NCBI GenBank assembly: GCA_027494115.1
Contig: JAOSJL010000001.1
Location: 248,001-312,000, forward strand
Direction: 5' to 3'
Origin: Acidimicrobiia bacterium
GTDB taxonomy: Bacteria > Actinomycetota > Acidimicrobiia > IMCC26256 > JAOSJL01
DNA: 64,000 bases
Shown here piece by piece: positions 11,433 to 22,568 of this stretch. A program made the translations under genes and the position numbers. How positions within the stretch are numbered: position 1 is the first letter of the stretch; each line of letters opens with the position of its first letter. Under the pieces are notes generated by a model that saw only the letters and a list, made by a program, of their open reading frames with translations, did no database searches and was not told the DNA's origin.

Positions 11433-12776
11433 GGGCGTCCTCACTCTGGGAGCGATCACTCCGACGGTTACCCTAGCCGTGTGCGCAGACCGGTTTCCCA
11501 TCCCCCTCGACGAACCCATGAGCCGCAACCTCGTGGCGATCCTGGGGACCCGGGCCACGACGGCGGGGGCTGTCGAGCGCGCCTGGGACGACGGTGACGC
11601 GGTGGTGGTGCTCGATCCCGGCGCCCCGCCCGCCGTGATCCGATCGCGTCTCGACGCGCTCGCCCCCACCCACATCGTCGACGACAACCGCCACCGGCGA
11701 GCGGACGGAATCCCCGTCGACGACGACGTGGCGGCGGTCGTCATGACCTCGGGGACGTCGAGCGTCCCACGCGCGGTCACTCTCACTTGGGAAGGAATGC
11801 GCGCGATGGCACGCGGCGTATCGAGCGCGCTCGATACGGGCAACGGTGACACATGGCTCTGCTGTCTGCCGCTCCACCACGTGGCAGGGCTCGCTGTCCT
11901 GGCACGCCACCGCCTGAACGACGAGGGTCTCGTTCTCCACGAGAACTTCGACATCGATGCCGTGTCGCAAGCCCCCGCGATGTCGGTGCGTCGATCGTGT
12001 CGCTCGTTCCGACAATGCTCCAGCGGATTCTCGACGCGGGCGCACCCGTCGACGGATACCGCGTCCTGCTCCTGGGGGGCGCAGCGCTACCGGCCGGCCT
12101 GCGCGAGCGTGCCCACGCGGTTGGCGGGCATGTGGTCGCGAGCTATGGCATGACCGAAACCTGGGGTGGATGCGTCCACGACGGCGTGGTGGACGAGGGT
12201 GTCACCTTGCGCATCGCGGACGATCGAGAGATCCAGGTTCGCGGCGCCGTGGTGATGCCTCGGTACCACCGCGATCCGGACCGCACACGGGTGGCGTTCA
12301 CCGACGACGGCTGGTTCCGCACCGGCGACCTCGGAACACTCCACGAAGAAACTCTCGACGGCAAACCTCTCGACGGCAAGGCACCCGATGGATCCCGACC
12401 ACGGCTGCGGGTCACCGACCGGCGGGACGACATGATCATCTCGGGCGGCGTCAACGTGAGTCCGACCCAGGTGGAGGCGGCGCTTTCGGCACACCCGGGA
12501 GTCGACGACGTCGGGGTGACCGGCACCCCCGACGAAGAGTGGGGCGAGCGCGTCGTCGCCCACGTCGTACCGAGAGATCCCGAGAACCCTCCGACACTGG
12601 CGGATCTACGCGAGTTCGGATCCGAACGGCTCAGCGCTGCGTCGTTACCCCGTGAGATCCATCCGGTTCGCGAGATCCCGCGGACCCCGAGCGGCAAGAT
12701 CAGGCGAGGCAGCCTGCGCTCCTCGTGCGGCCCAACTGCAACAGGAGGAAGGGCCGTCACTCCTCGACCACGGTAA
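11416..12776 (+). CDS. menE: o-succinylbenzoate-CoA ligase (AMP-forming), frameshift near 11975
   Basis: [84 protein letters not shown] across ORFs 11416..12153 and 11853..12776. Confidence 0.88.
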
Positions 12777-12960
12777 TGGCGTCCTCGGGACAGTTCTCCG
12801 CTCCCACGCGTGCCTGTGTCTCGTGTTCGGGCGGCACCCGCGTCTCGGGGATGACGCAGTGGCCGTACTCGTCGGCGTCGTAGACCTCGGGAGCCAGCGT
12901 GTAGCACCGGCCGTGACCGACGCAGAGGTCGGTGTCGACTCGGACCCGGAGTGGACTCAT
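12757..12960 (-). CDS. Small ferredoxin (CXXHXXC...CP type) paired with P450
   Basis: MSPLRVRVDTDLCVGHGRCYTLAPEVYDADEYGHCVIPE...[14 protein letters not shown]; overlaps the P450 stop by 4 bp. Confidence 0.88.
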   Translation of the reverse strand: MSPLRVRVDTDLCVGHGRCYTLAPEVYDADEYGHCVIPETRVPPEHETQARVGAENCPEDAITVVEE

Positions 12961-14192
12961 CCGGCACGTACACCGGGCGTGAAGAGGAGCGGCAGGTACT
13001 CGACCTCGCGGATCCCCATGCCGTAGCGGGGAGCCTCGCCATCTGCCAGCGCGTAGTCGCCGATGCGACGGTGTAATGCCTCCAGAGCCACTCGCATCTC
13101 GAGGCGGGCGAGATGCGAGCCGAGGCAGCGGTGCACACCGGCTCCGAACGTGAGGTGCTTGTTCGCTTCGCGCTCGAAGTCCACGTCCTCCGGGTTGTCG
13201 AAGTACCCCTCGTCGGTATTGGCCGAGGCGAGCAGACACATCACCGTCTCGCCTGCGTGCAGCACCTCGCCGTCGACCTCGGTGTCCTCCATCACCATGC
13301 GTGGGACGGCGGGGACCGGCGTCTCCCAGCGGAGGAGCTCCTCGATGGCACCGGGAATGAGCGACGGGTCTTCAACCAGGGCGTCGCGGCGGTCGGGGTG
13401 CTGGGCCAGGTACGACATCGCACAACCGAGCGAGGCCGTCACGGTGTCGAGGCCGGCCAGGAGGAACAGGTAGCAGATGTCGAGCACGTCGTTGCGGCTG
13501 AGACTGTGTCCGTCCACCTCGGCCGAGAGGAACCCCGAGATGAGGTCGTCGCGGGGCTCCCGCTCCCGCTCGTCGATGACCTTCTCGAAGTAGGCGTAGA
13601 TCTCCTGGCCGGTGGCGTTGCGGATCACCTGCTGCGCTTCGAGATCCCCGGCCTTGGGACGGATGATTTTGTTCTTGAAGCGCAGGAACAGGTCGAGATC
13701 CTCGTGGGGAAGTCCCATCAGACGGAGAAACACTGTGCACGGGAAAGGAATGGCGAATTGGGTGTCGAACTCGCAGCGCCCGTCCTCGATGAAATCGTCG
13801 ATGAGATCGTCGGCAAGACGACGGACATCGCCCTCCAGACCGGCGACCTCACGCGGCGCGAACAGCGGATCGAGAAGTCGCCGGTACTTCACATGGTCGG
13901 GTGGATCGATCTGAAGGGGAATCAGGGGCCTGACCTGGCCGATCTGGATCGCGTCGAACTGCGACGAGAACACCTCCGGGGAACGTAATGCTCCGTGGAC
14001 GTCTTCGTGGCGGGTCAGCAGCGCCATGTCCTCGAGACGCGTGACCGGCGATGCCTCGCGCATCGGCCCGTGGAACTGCTGAGGGTTGGCGGCAACCTCC
14101 GGATCGAACACTCCCGGTTCGGTGCCCGAAGCGTTGGATTCAGGGGTCTCCGGCTTCTCGCCCATGGGGCTCTCCACGTCTCGCTTCGTCAT
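12957..14192 (-). CDS. Cytochrome P450
   Basis: AGLDTVTAS, EELLRWETP (ExxR), FGAGVHRCLGSHLARLEMRVAL heme-Cys loop. Confidence 0.95.
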   Translation of the reverse strand: MTKRDVESPMGEKPETPESNASGTEPGVFDPEVAANPQQFHGPMREASPVTRLEDMALLTRHEDVHGALRSPEVFSSQFDAIQIGQVRPLIPLQIDPPDHVKYRRLLDPLFAPREVAGLEGDVRRLADDLIDDFIEDGRCEFDTQFAIPFPCTVFLRLMGLPHEDLDLFLRFKNKIIRPKAGDLEAQQVIRNATGQEIYAYFEKVIDEREREPRDDLISGFLSAEVDGHSLSRNDVLDICYLFLLAGLDTVTASLGCAMSYLAQHPDRRDALVEDPSLIPGAIEELLRWETPVPAVPRMVMEDTEVDGEVLHAGETVMCLLASANTDEGYFDNPEDVDFEREANKHLTFGAGVHRCLGSHLARLEMRVALEALHRRIGDYALADGEAPRYGMGIREVEYLPLLFTPGVRAG

Positions 14193-14251
14193 CAGTATCT
14201 ACCTGACGCGAGTGTCACCATACTGCGGCCCCGACGGGTACCGTGCCCGTC

Positions 14252-15715
14252 ATGGACGACACCGCTTTCCTCGATGCCACCGCCCAGGCCGAGCTCGTCC
14301 GCTCGGGCGACGCCACGCCCGTCGAGCTCGTCGAAGCGGCGATCGCCCGTGTCGAGGAGCTGAACGGCGAGCTCAACGCCGTCATCCATCCCCTGTTCGA
14401 CAAGGCTCTCGACGCCGCACGTGCTGCCTCGCGTGCTGGAACACAGGCCGACGTGCCCGACGGACCGTTCCGGGGAGTCCCCATCGTTCTGAAGGACCAC
14501 GACGGTGAGTCTGCCGGTGATCCGGTGTGCCACGGCATGCAACTCCTCAAGGACGTCGGCCTGACGGGCGAGCGCGATTCCTTCCTGTTCCAGCGCCTCC
14601 GCAGCGCGGGCTTCATCCCTGTGGGCAAGACCAACACGCCCGAACTCGGCCTCATGCCCACGACCGAACCCCGCGCCTTCGGGCCGACCCGCAACCCGTG
14701 GAACACCGGGCACACACCCGGCGGCTCCAGCGGTGGCTCCGCCGCGGCCGTGGCTTCGGGAATGGTCCCCGTGGGTCACGCCGGTGACGGTGGTGGCTCG
14801 ATTCGGATCCCCTCGAGTGCCTGCGGACTGTTCGGCCTGAAGCCCACCCGCGGCCGGACCTCGATGGGTCCCGACGAGCAGAACCCGTGGCAGGGACTCG
14901 TGGTTCGTCACGTCCTGACGCGTACGGTTCGCGACTCGGCTGCAGTTCTCGACACGATCGCGGGGTCCGAGCCCGGTGATCCCTACCGGGAGCCGTTACC
15001 AGAGCGTCCCTTCGTCGACGAAGTCGGCGCCGACCCAGGAACACTCCGAGTGGGGCTCCTCACGACCAGTCCCCTCTCCGAGACCGACCCGGAATGTGTC
15101 GCTGCCGCTGAGGAAACCGGTGCGTTGCTCGAGTCTCTCGGACACCACGTCGAGCCGGCTGTCTCCGACGCGTTGACCGACGCGTCGGTCCTCGAGCACT
15201 TCGTCGTCATCATCTCGTCGTGGGTCCGGGCGGATCTCGACGCGCTGGGCGAACGGATCGGTTATGCGATCACGGCGGACGACGTGGAGCCGATGACGGG
15301 CTTCTACGCCGACAACGCCGCCAACTACTCCGCCGCCCAGTACATCACCGGGATCGAAGCGCTCCACGAGTGGTCGCGGCGGGTCCTCGCGTGGTGGGCG
15401 AGCGGCTTCGATCTCCTGCTCACGCCCACGCTGGCGATCCCGCCACCGAAGATCGGCGAGTTGATCCCTCCCGAGGACAATCCGCTCGACGGGCTCGTGC
15501 GTCAGAGCGCGATGGCGGCATACACCGGCCCCTTCAACATGACGGGTCAGCCGGCCGCCTCTCTGCCTCTCTCGTGGACCGACGACGGACTGCCGGTCGG
15601 ATCGCAACTCGTGGCTGCCACCGGACGCGAGGACCTGCTCGTGCGCGTCTCCTCCCAGCTCGAGGAGGCACGACCGTGGGCCGACCTTCGGCCTCCGGTC
15701 GCCGCCGGATCCTGA
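14252..15715 (+). CDS. Amidase signature family protein
   Basis: [57 protein letters not shown]; full-length ORF. Confidence 0.92.
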   Translation: MDDTAFLDATAQAELVRSGDATPVELVEAAIARVEELNGELNAVIHPLFDKALDAARAASRAGTQADVPDGPFRGVPIVLKDHDGESAGDPVCHGMQLLKDVGLTGERDSFLFQRLRSAGFIPVGKTNTPELGLMPTTEPRAFGPTRNPWNTGHTPGGSSGGSAAAVASGMVPVGHAGDGGGSIRIPSSACGLFGLKPTRGRTSMGPDEQNPWQGLVVRHVLTRTVRDSAAVLDTIAGSEPGDPYREPLPERPFVDEVGADPGTLRVGLLTTSPLSETDPECVAAAEETGALLESLGHHVEPAVSDALTDASVLEHFVVIISSWVRADLDALGERIGYAITADDVEPMTGFYADNAANYSAAQYITGIEALHEWSRRVLAWWASGFDLLLTPTLAIPPPKIGELIPPEDNPLDGLVRQSAMAAYTGPFNMTGQPAASLPLSWTDDGLPVGSQLVAATGREDLLVRVSSQLEEARPWADLRPPVAAGS

Positions 15716-15753
15716 CCGGAATCCCCGCCGAGGTCGGGGGTTATCGTCCGTGC

Positions 15754-17170
15754 GTGGGTCACGACCGGTACGACCTCGTCATCGTGGGGATGGGCTCGGG
15801 CGGTTCCACCGCGGCTGAATTCGCCCGCGACCTGGGCCTCAGGGTGGCAGCGGTCGAACGTGACCGCCTGGGTGGCGACTGCCTCTGGACCGGCTGCGTA
15901 CCGAGCAAGTCCCTCATCGCGTCGGCACGAGCGGCACACGCAATGAGCACGGCCGATCGTCTCGGCATCCCGGCTGTGGATCCCGATGTCGACCTCCGCT
16001 CCGTGTGGAAACGGATCCACGCCGTCCAGCGCGAAGTGGAGGACGCCGACGACAACGCAGCGCGTTGGGAGCGGCTCGGTGTCGATCTCTTCTTCGGTGA
16101 CGCCCGCCTGGCGGATCCGCACACGGTGGTCGTGGGCGACCGACGCCTCCACACGCGCTTCGTTCTTCTCGCCACGGGGAGCACACCCCGGATTCCGCCG
16201 ATCGACGGTCTGGACGAGACCGGTTTCCTCACCACGGACGATCTGTTCGGTCTGGACGACCCACCGAACAGCCTGGTGTGTATAGGTGGCGGACCGATCG
16301 CCATCGAGATCGCCCAGGCCGTGAACCGTCTCGGCGTCGACACCCAGGTCATCGAGATCGCGCCACGGCCACTGGGACGGGAGGACCCCCTTCTCGCCGG
16401 AAAGCTCCTCGCAGTGCTTCGGGCCGAGGGGGTGCTCATCGATGCCGGTGTGACCCCCGAGCGCGTCGAGGAAATCGGTGCCGGAAAGGTTCTCCACGCC
16501 GGATCGGCCGACGGGCCCCCTACGCTACGAGGCCGAACAGATTCTCGTGGCGACCGGGCGACGGCCGAGCGTCGACAGCCTCGGTCTCGAAGAGGTCGGC
16601 GTGGAGGTCGGCGACAGCGGCATCCGAACCGACGACAGGCTCCGCACGGCGATCGAATCGATCTACGCCATCGGCGACGTCGCGGGGCGCCATCAGTTCA
16701 CGCACTCTGCGAGTTACGAAGGCGCCATGGCCGTACGGAACATGTTCCTTCCCCTCCGCCAGCGCGCGAACGCGGTTGTGCCGTGGTGCACGTTCACCGA
16801 TCCCGAACTGGCCCACGCCGGACTGACCGAGGAAGAGGCCCGTGAGCGTCGCGGACGTTCCGTTCGCGTCTACGAGTCGGATCTCGGTGCGTCGGACCGT
16901 GCCCGCGCCGACGCCACGACCGGCTGGGTTCGACTCGTGTGCGCGCGTCGGCGACTCATCGGTGCCCACATCCTGGCGCCCGGTGCGGGAGAGCTGATCT
17001 CGGAGCTGACGCTCGCCATCGAAGGCGGAATGAAGGTGAACGAGCTCGCGACGATGGTCCACGTCTACCCGACCTACGCCGCGGCCGTGCAGACGGCCGC
17101 CACCGGTGCCCTCCGCCAGAGGCTCCGGAAGTACTCGTGGCTGGCCCGCCTCGGGCGATTCGGTCGCTGA
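15754..17170 (+). CDS. Pyridine nucleotide-disulfide oxidoreductase (mercuric reductase/lipoamide dehydrogenase superfamily), frameshift near 16520
   Basis: DLVIVGMGSGGSTAAEFARDLG, GGDCLWTGCVPSKSLI redox-active CxxxxC, ILVATGRRPSVDSLGLE, IYAIGDVAGRHQFTHSA, HVYPTYAAAVQTAA. Confidence 0.88.
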
Positions 17171-17201
17171 CCCCATGACCGCCGCCTTCGGGCGGGTCGT
17201 C

Positions 17202-18650
17202 TCAGCGTGGGCGCAGATCCAGCGCCGAGAGGGCGGGATGCCACCCTCCGGCACGTTCCACAGCCTCTCGCCACCGCTCGCGCTCGGGCACCCGCGCGGG
17301 TTCGTAGCGGGCCCGCGGTGCCCACGTGTCAGCGAGCGCGGGGAATCCACTCCATGCGCCACTCGCGATGCCGGCGACGAACGCGCCGCCGAGCGACGTC
17401 GCTTCCCGCATGGGCGCGACCTCGACCGGTCGCTCTGTCGTATCAGCCAGAGCCTGAGCGAAGACAGCGTTCTCCGCCATTCCTCCGTCGATGCGCAGAA
17501 CGTCGATGGCGAGATCGGCATCCGCTGTTGCCGCGTCCACGAGATCTGCTCCGCGGTGAGCCACGCCCTCGAGCACGGCCCGAACCATCTCGGGAGCCTC
17601 CGTGCCACGGGTGAGGCCCACGAAAGTGCCGCGGGCGCCGAAGTCCCACTCGGGAGTCCCCAGCCCGAGGAGAGCGGGCACGAACCAGACATCGCCGGTG
17701 TCCTCACACGCCCCCGCCACCTCCGACGAGTCGGCAACGGAGTCGATGATCCCGAGTCCGTCACGCAGCCACTCCACATTCGTACCGGCTGCCAACATGA
17801 TCGCCTCGAGGCCCCACATGTCCTCGCCGGCGTCACGCCACGCAACAATCGGGTAGCCGCCGTTCTCGGTCACACCTTCGCTCGGCCGCTCGGCGCCGAC
17901 CACGACATCCAGCATGCCGCCTGTTCCGAAGGTGATCTTGGCGTCGCCGCGGCGCACACACCCCTGCCCGATGAGCGACGCCTGCTGGTCGCCGGCGATT
18001 CCGGCGATCGGGGGAGAGCCCGGCAGCGCCGTCGCGGAGCCGACGACGCCGGCCGTGTCGACGATCCGTCCCAGCATCGCGTCAGGGATCCCGAGACGTT
18101 CCGTACGCCGGGAGTCCCAACTCTTCCCGTCGTCGGCCACGAGACCGGTGACCGCAGCGTTCGTGGCGTCGGTGACGTGGGTAGCGCCGCGGGTGAGATT
18201 CCAGATCAACCACGTGTCCACCGTCCCGGCCAGGAGCGTGCCCGGATCGTGATCGCCGGCTGTCAGGAGCAACGCCTCGATCTTGGTCGCCGTCTGGTTC
18301 GGAGCCAGGTGGAGACCCTCGGCCCCCAGCTCCAGGCATCGACCCACCGTGCGGAGATCCTGCCAGCCGAGACCCGGTGCCACGGGCCGACCGGTCGCGC
18401 TCTCCCATACGACGGTGGACCCGCGCTGATTCACGATCGCCATGGCGTCGACGGGTCCCACCTCGCCGAGCGCCTCTGATGCCGCGTCGACCGCAGCCTT
18501 CGCCATGGCGGCGGCGTCGAACTCGACGAGGCCGTCGGCCGGCGAGGCCGGTAGCTGGGGGCGAACGTGCTCGCTGAGTGTCCGCAGTGTCGAGTCGATC
18601 ACGCTGGCCCGCAACGAACTCGTCCCGGCGTCGACGACGAGGAACTTCAC
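17202..18650 (-). CDS. glpK: FGGY carbohydrate kinase, glycerol kinase-like
   Basis: VVDAGTSSLRASVID, IVNQRGSTVVWE, AGIAGDQQASLIGQGC, KITFGTGGMLDV, RIDGGMAENAVFAQALAD; overlaps glpD by 4 bp. Confidence 0.82.
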   Translation of the reverse strand: MKFLVVDAGTSSLRASVIDSTLRTLSEHVRPQLPASPADGLVEFDAAAMAKAAVDAASEALGEVGPVDAMAIVNQRGSTVVWESATGRPVAPGLGWQDLRTVGRCLELGAEGLHLAPNQTATKIEALLLTAGDHDPGTLLAGTVDTWLIWNLTRGATHVTDATNAAVTGLVADDGKSWDSRRTERLGIPDAMLGRIVDTAGVVGSATALPGSPPIAGIAGDQQASLIGQGCVRRGDAKITFGTGGMLDVVVGAERPSEGVTENGGYPIVAWRDAGEDMWGLEAIMLAAGTNVEWLRDGLGIIDSVADSSEVAGACEDTGDVWFVPALLGLGTPEWDFGARGTFVGLTRGTEAPEMVRAVLEGVAHRGADLVDAATADADLAIDVLRIDGGMAENAVFAQALADTTERPVEVAPMREATSLGGAFVAGIASGAWSGFPALADTWAPRARYEPARVPERERWREAVERAGGWHPALSALDLRPR

Positions 18651-20293
18651 GATGCCGCGTCACCGGACGGAGCAGGGGCGGCGAGGGTCTCGGGCAAACC
18701 CGCCGCCTCACGTTCCGCCGTCACCGAGGCCCGGTAGCCCTTGACCTCCGCGGACGTCGTGGCGGAGTCCCAACCCAGTTCCGCGGCCAGAATCTGTGCC
18801 ACGTCGGCGGCCGCCCCCGCGGATGCATCGCGGGCCAACAACCGTGCCCGCGTCCGACGGGAGAGCACGTCGTCGAGCGTGCAGGCGCTCTCGTGGCGCA
18901 CCGCGTGCACGGCTTCCGCCCGCAGATAGGGCAGGCCGGGAACGAGAGGGCCACCGAGAGACGGGTCCTGCGCGATGAGCCCGGTCAGCGACGACGCACG
19001 GGACCCGTAACGCCCGGCGAGATGGTCGGCGACGCCCGGCTCGGGGCCGGGCACACCACGCGCCACCGCCTCCGCACCGACGAGCGGGAGACGCTGCGTG
19101 CGACAGCGGACCCGCCGGCCGAGGCGGGACACCACACGGTCGACGACGTCGCGCGCCATCCGCCGGTACGTGGTGAGTTTGCCGCCGGTCACGCTGATCA
19201 TGCCGCCCTCGGAGGTCGTCACCGAGTGTCGGCGCGACAGGTCCGCCGTGCGCTCCGAGCCCGTTCCCCGCAGTAGCGGACGCAGGCCCGCCCACGAGCC
19301 GACGACGTCGCCGCGATCGAGACTGACGTCGAGGAGGCCGTTCGCGCCGTCGATCAGGTAGTCGACGTCCTCTGGCGTGCACTGCGGTGAGTCGAGTGGT
19401 CCGTCGTAGTCGGTGTCGGTGGTGCCGAAGTACGCGACGTCGCCCCATGGAGCCACGAAGATGGATCGCCGGTCGCCGCTCACGGGAAGGATCGATCCGA
19501 CGGTGTTGCGGATCCGTTGCCAGGGCACAGCGATGTGGATCCCCTTCGCCGGCCGCAGATCGTTCGCGTCCGGTCCTTCCAGCGAACGAATGCGGTCGCT
19601 CCACACACCCCCGGCGTTGACGACCACCGTCGCGTCCACTGCCATCTCGTGGCCGTCGGCGACAACATCGGCCCCCACGATCCGTCCGCCCGTTGTGCGC
19701 AGCCCTCGGACCTCGGTGTGGTTCGCCACGGCCGCTCCCATCTCCGCCGCCGTCATGGCGACCGTCAGGGTGAGGCGGGCGTCGTCGGCCTGTGCGTCGT
19801 AGTAGAGGTAGGAGGGAGCGAGGCCTTCGCTGCGTAGAGCGGGCACGAGTGCCCGAGCTTCGTCGGAATCGATGCGTTGATGACGACGACCGATGCGTGC
19901 GCCGCCGGTGAGGTCGTAGAGCCACATCGCCGAACCGAGCGCGCGACTGAGCTTCTTCGGGACGACGCCGCCACGGGCGTACACCGGGAGCACGAAGGGC
20001 AGCACCTTCACGAGATGGGGGGCGTTGCGGAGCAGAATCTGACGTTCCGCCAGCGCCTCGTAGACGAGACGGAACTCGCGCTGTTCGAGATAGCGGACAC
20101 CGCCGTGCACGAATTTGGAGGACTTCGACGATGTCCCGGACGCGAAGTCGTCCCGCTCGACGAGAGCCGTGCGAAGGCCGCGTGACGCGGCGTCGAGAGC
20201 GATCCCCACTCCGGTGATCCCGCCCCCGATGACGAGGACGTCGAAGCGCTCGTCGGCCAGCCGGGCGAGCGCGAGGTCGCGCGACCCGCTCAT
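18647..20293 (-). CDS. glpD: Glycerol-3-phosphate dehydrogenase
   Basis: DVLVIGGGITGVGIALDAASRGLRTALVERDDFASGTSSKSSKFVHGGVRYLEQREFRLV; TDTDYDGPLDSPQCTPEDVDYLIDGANG; VTGGKLTTYRRMARDVVDRV. Confidence 0.95.
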   Translation of the reverse strand: MSGSRDLALARLADERFDVLVIGGGITGVGIALDAASRGLRTALVERDDFASGTSSKSSKFVHGGVRYLEQREFRLVYEALAERQILLRNAPHLVKVLPFVLPVYARGGVVPKKLSRALGSAMWLYDLTGGARIGRRHQRIDSDEARALVPALRSEGLAPSYLYYDAQADDARLTLTVAMTAAEMGAAVANHTEVRGLRTTGGRIVGADVVADGHEMAVDATVVVNAGGVWSDRIRSLEGPDANDLRPAKGIHIAVPWQRIRNTVGSILPVSGDRRSIFVAPWGDVAYFGTTDTDYDGPLDSPQCTPEDVDYLIDGANGLLDVSLDRGDVVGSWAGLRPLLRGTGSERTADLSRRHSVTTSEGGMISVTGGKLTTYRRMARDVVDRVVSRLGRRVRCRTQRLPLVGAEAVARGVPGPEPGVADHLAGRYGSRASSLTGLIAQDPSLGGPLVPGLPYLRAEAVHAVRHESACTLDDVLSRRTRARLLARDASAGAAADVAQILAAELGWDSATTSAEVKGYRASVTAEREAAGLPETLAAPAPSGDAAS

Positions 20294-20432
20294 ACGGTCA
20301 CCGCAGCCTTTCGAGCGGTCGTGGGCTCAGACGACATTGGTGTTCATCGTAGGACCACCACGCCTGCGGCGATGTGCTCGGGTGATGGCGTACGTTGAGG
20401 GCGGTGAAAGACGAATCGGCGGGCACTCCTCC

Positions 20433-21843
20433 ATGACGCGCACGCCCGGAATTCCCGACCCCGGGTCGCTTCCCGGGGCTTTCCGTCGCTGGGACGTTTC
20501 GGTCGGCGAGCACCCGGCCGAGCCGCGCGTCCTCACCGTCAGCTTCGACAGTACGGTGCTCGAACGGCGCACCGAGTGCATGGTCTGGGTGCCCGACCAC
20601 TACTCGACATCGGATGAACCGCTGCCCGTGTGCTGGTTCCTGCACGGCACGGTGACGCCGTACACCCATCCCGCAGTCAAACGCCTGGCCGCGCTGGCCG
20701 AGGACAGCGGCCGCACTCCTCCCGTGTCATCAGGTCGACGTCGTGTGATCCAACCTCAGACCATGGGGTTCGACGAACTTCTCGATGACGCCCGCTTCCT
20801 CGTCGTCGCCCCGGATGCCGGAGAGCCCCCCTGGTGCCCGTCGTGCAACTGGGTCAACGGTCTCCGCACACAGGGACTGGCGGCCGAGACCCATCTCTAC
20901 GAGGAGGCGGTACCGCTGATCGAGGCGCTGTTCCACGTTCGGACCGACAGGAGCGGGCGTGCTCTCACGGGCCACTCGATGGGCGGCGGCGGCGCCATGA
21001 TCCAGGGCTTCCGCCATCCCGACCGTTTCGGATTCGTCGGCTGTTCCAGCGGTGTGCTGAGCCTGATGCAGGACCACCTCTCGCGGCGGCGCATCCGGTG
21101 GGTCCTGTACAACCGCAGCCAGGGATTCCGACCTCTGCCCGCCGACGAGATCCACTACCGGAACAACAACCTGCTCGACCTCGCGCCGAACGTCGTGGGA
21201 ACCGGCGCGGAGATCGTGGTCGTCGTCGGGACGGGCACACCGAGCGGTGAGGAGTACCTGCCCTACGCGCCCGAAGACATCGGCTCGCGCTCTGACGTGA
21301 CCATGGAGACGGTGCAGCGCCGCGTCAACGACGAGATCGCTCACCGGCTCACCGCTGCCGGCGTCCCGTTCACCTACGTGACGCGCACCGGCTACCACTC
21401 CATCGGGCGGTCGACCTTCCAGCGTTTCTTCCGCGAGAGGATGGAGCGGGTGTTCGACAAGGGCATTCCCGAACCGGTCACCTTCTCCTACAAGAATGCT
21501 GACCCGAGTTTCTCGGCGTGGGGTTACAACTTGGACGTCACGCGATCGAACACCGAGTTCCTCCACCTGCTCCGCACGCACCGACGGGCGCGACTTCACG
21601 CTCGCCGGAACCGGAAGGGTCCACGTGGCGACACCTGCGCGGTTCGAACCAGGCTCCCCCGTGACGCTGATCCGGAGCTCGGGTGGGGACGTCCCGGTGA
21701 GAGAGCCACTCACGGCTGGAGCGGATGGCCGCGTGGAGATGGATCTGGACCTCGGACCCACCCGCGACGCCGACGAGACCACGCGGGCCGTCGCCAAGGG
21801 CGCATTCCCCTTCCCGCACACCCGTGTGGAGATCGTCGACTGA
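20433..21843 (+). CDS. Alpha/beta hydrolase (esterase-like), frameshift near 21570
   Basis: VCWFLHGTVTPYTH, ALTGHSMGGGGAMIQGFRHPDRFGFVGCSSGVLS (GHSMGG nucleophile elbow); C-terminal ORF 21496..21843. Confidence 0.78.
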
Positions 21844-21881
21844 GCGCATCGAGCGGCGGGTCACGCCACGCTCGTCGTGGG
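21801..21881. repeat. 81-bp direct repeat, copy 1
   Basis: cgcattccccttcccgcacacccgtgtggagatcgtcgactgagcgcatcgagcggcgggtcacgccacgctcgtcgtggg; 3 mismatches in 81 to copy 2. Confidence 0.97.
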
Positions 21882-21965
21882 CCCAGAAACTCGGCTCGGC
21901 GCGCCTCGCGACGAGGCTGTACATTTCCGCCGTCCCACGAGAGCTGACACGGAACGGGGGAGATC

Positions 21966-22478
21966 ATGAGAGGCGAGTTCGGCTACGACGCGATGCTCCT
22001 GTTGCACATCCTGGGGACGATCGTGGGATTCGGAGCGGTCTTCCTCAACGGCCTCTACGGCGCGCAGGCCAAGCAGCGGCCCGGCCCGGGAGGCGCCGCC
22101 ATCGGCGAGGCGAATCTCGCGGTGTCGGGAGTGGCGGAGTACGTGATCTACACCGTGCCCGTCACCGGCATCATCCTCGTGATGATGAGCGATGCCTGGA
22201 GCTTCTCCCAGACGTGGGTGTGGCTGTCCGTCGTGATCTTCGTCGTGGCCCTCGGCATCTCCCACGGCAGCCAGATTCCGGCCTCGAAACGGATGAACGA
22301 GCTGGCCAAGGAGCTGGCCGCGGCTGGCCCGCCGCCGGAGGGAACGGCCCCGTCGGGTCCCCCACCGCAGGTGATCGAGATGGAAGCGCTCGGCAAGCGT
22401 CTGGCTGGTGGCGGTGCCGTACTGAACCTGTTGCTCGTCGTTCTCCTCGTCCTGATGATCTGGAAACCCGGAGTCTGA
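21966..22478 (+). CDS. Small integral membrane protein (about 4 TM segments)
   Basis: MRGEFGYDAMLLLHILGTIVGFGAVFLNGLYGAQAKQ... multiple hydrophobic segments; good GC-rich coding frame; ATG with aacgggggagatc upstream. Confidence 0.75.
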   Translation: MRGEFGYDAMLLLHILGTIVGFGAVFLNGLYGAQAKQRPGPGGAAIGEANLAVSGVAEYVIYTVPVTGIILVMMSDAWSFSQTWVWLSVVIFVVALGISHGSQIPASKRMNELAKELAAAGPPPEGTAPSGPPPQVIEMEALGKRLAGGGAVLNLLLVVLLVLMIWKPGV

Positions 22479-22487
22479 CGCCGGGGA

Positions 22488-22568
22488 CGCGTTCCCCTTC
22501 CCGCACACCCGTGTGGAGATCGTCGACTGAGCGCATCGAGCGGCGCGTCACCCCACGCTCGTCGTGGG
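22488..22568. repeat. 81-bp direct repeat, copy 2
   Basis: cgcgttccccttcccgcacacccgtgtggagatcgtcgactgagcgcatcgagcggcgcgtcaccccacgctcgtcgtggg. Confidence 0.97.
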
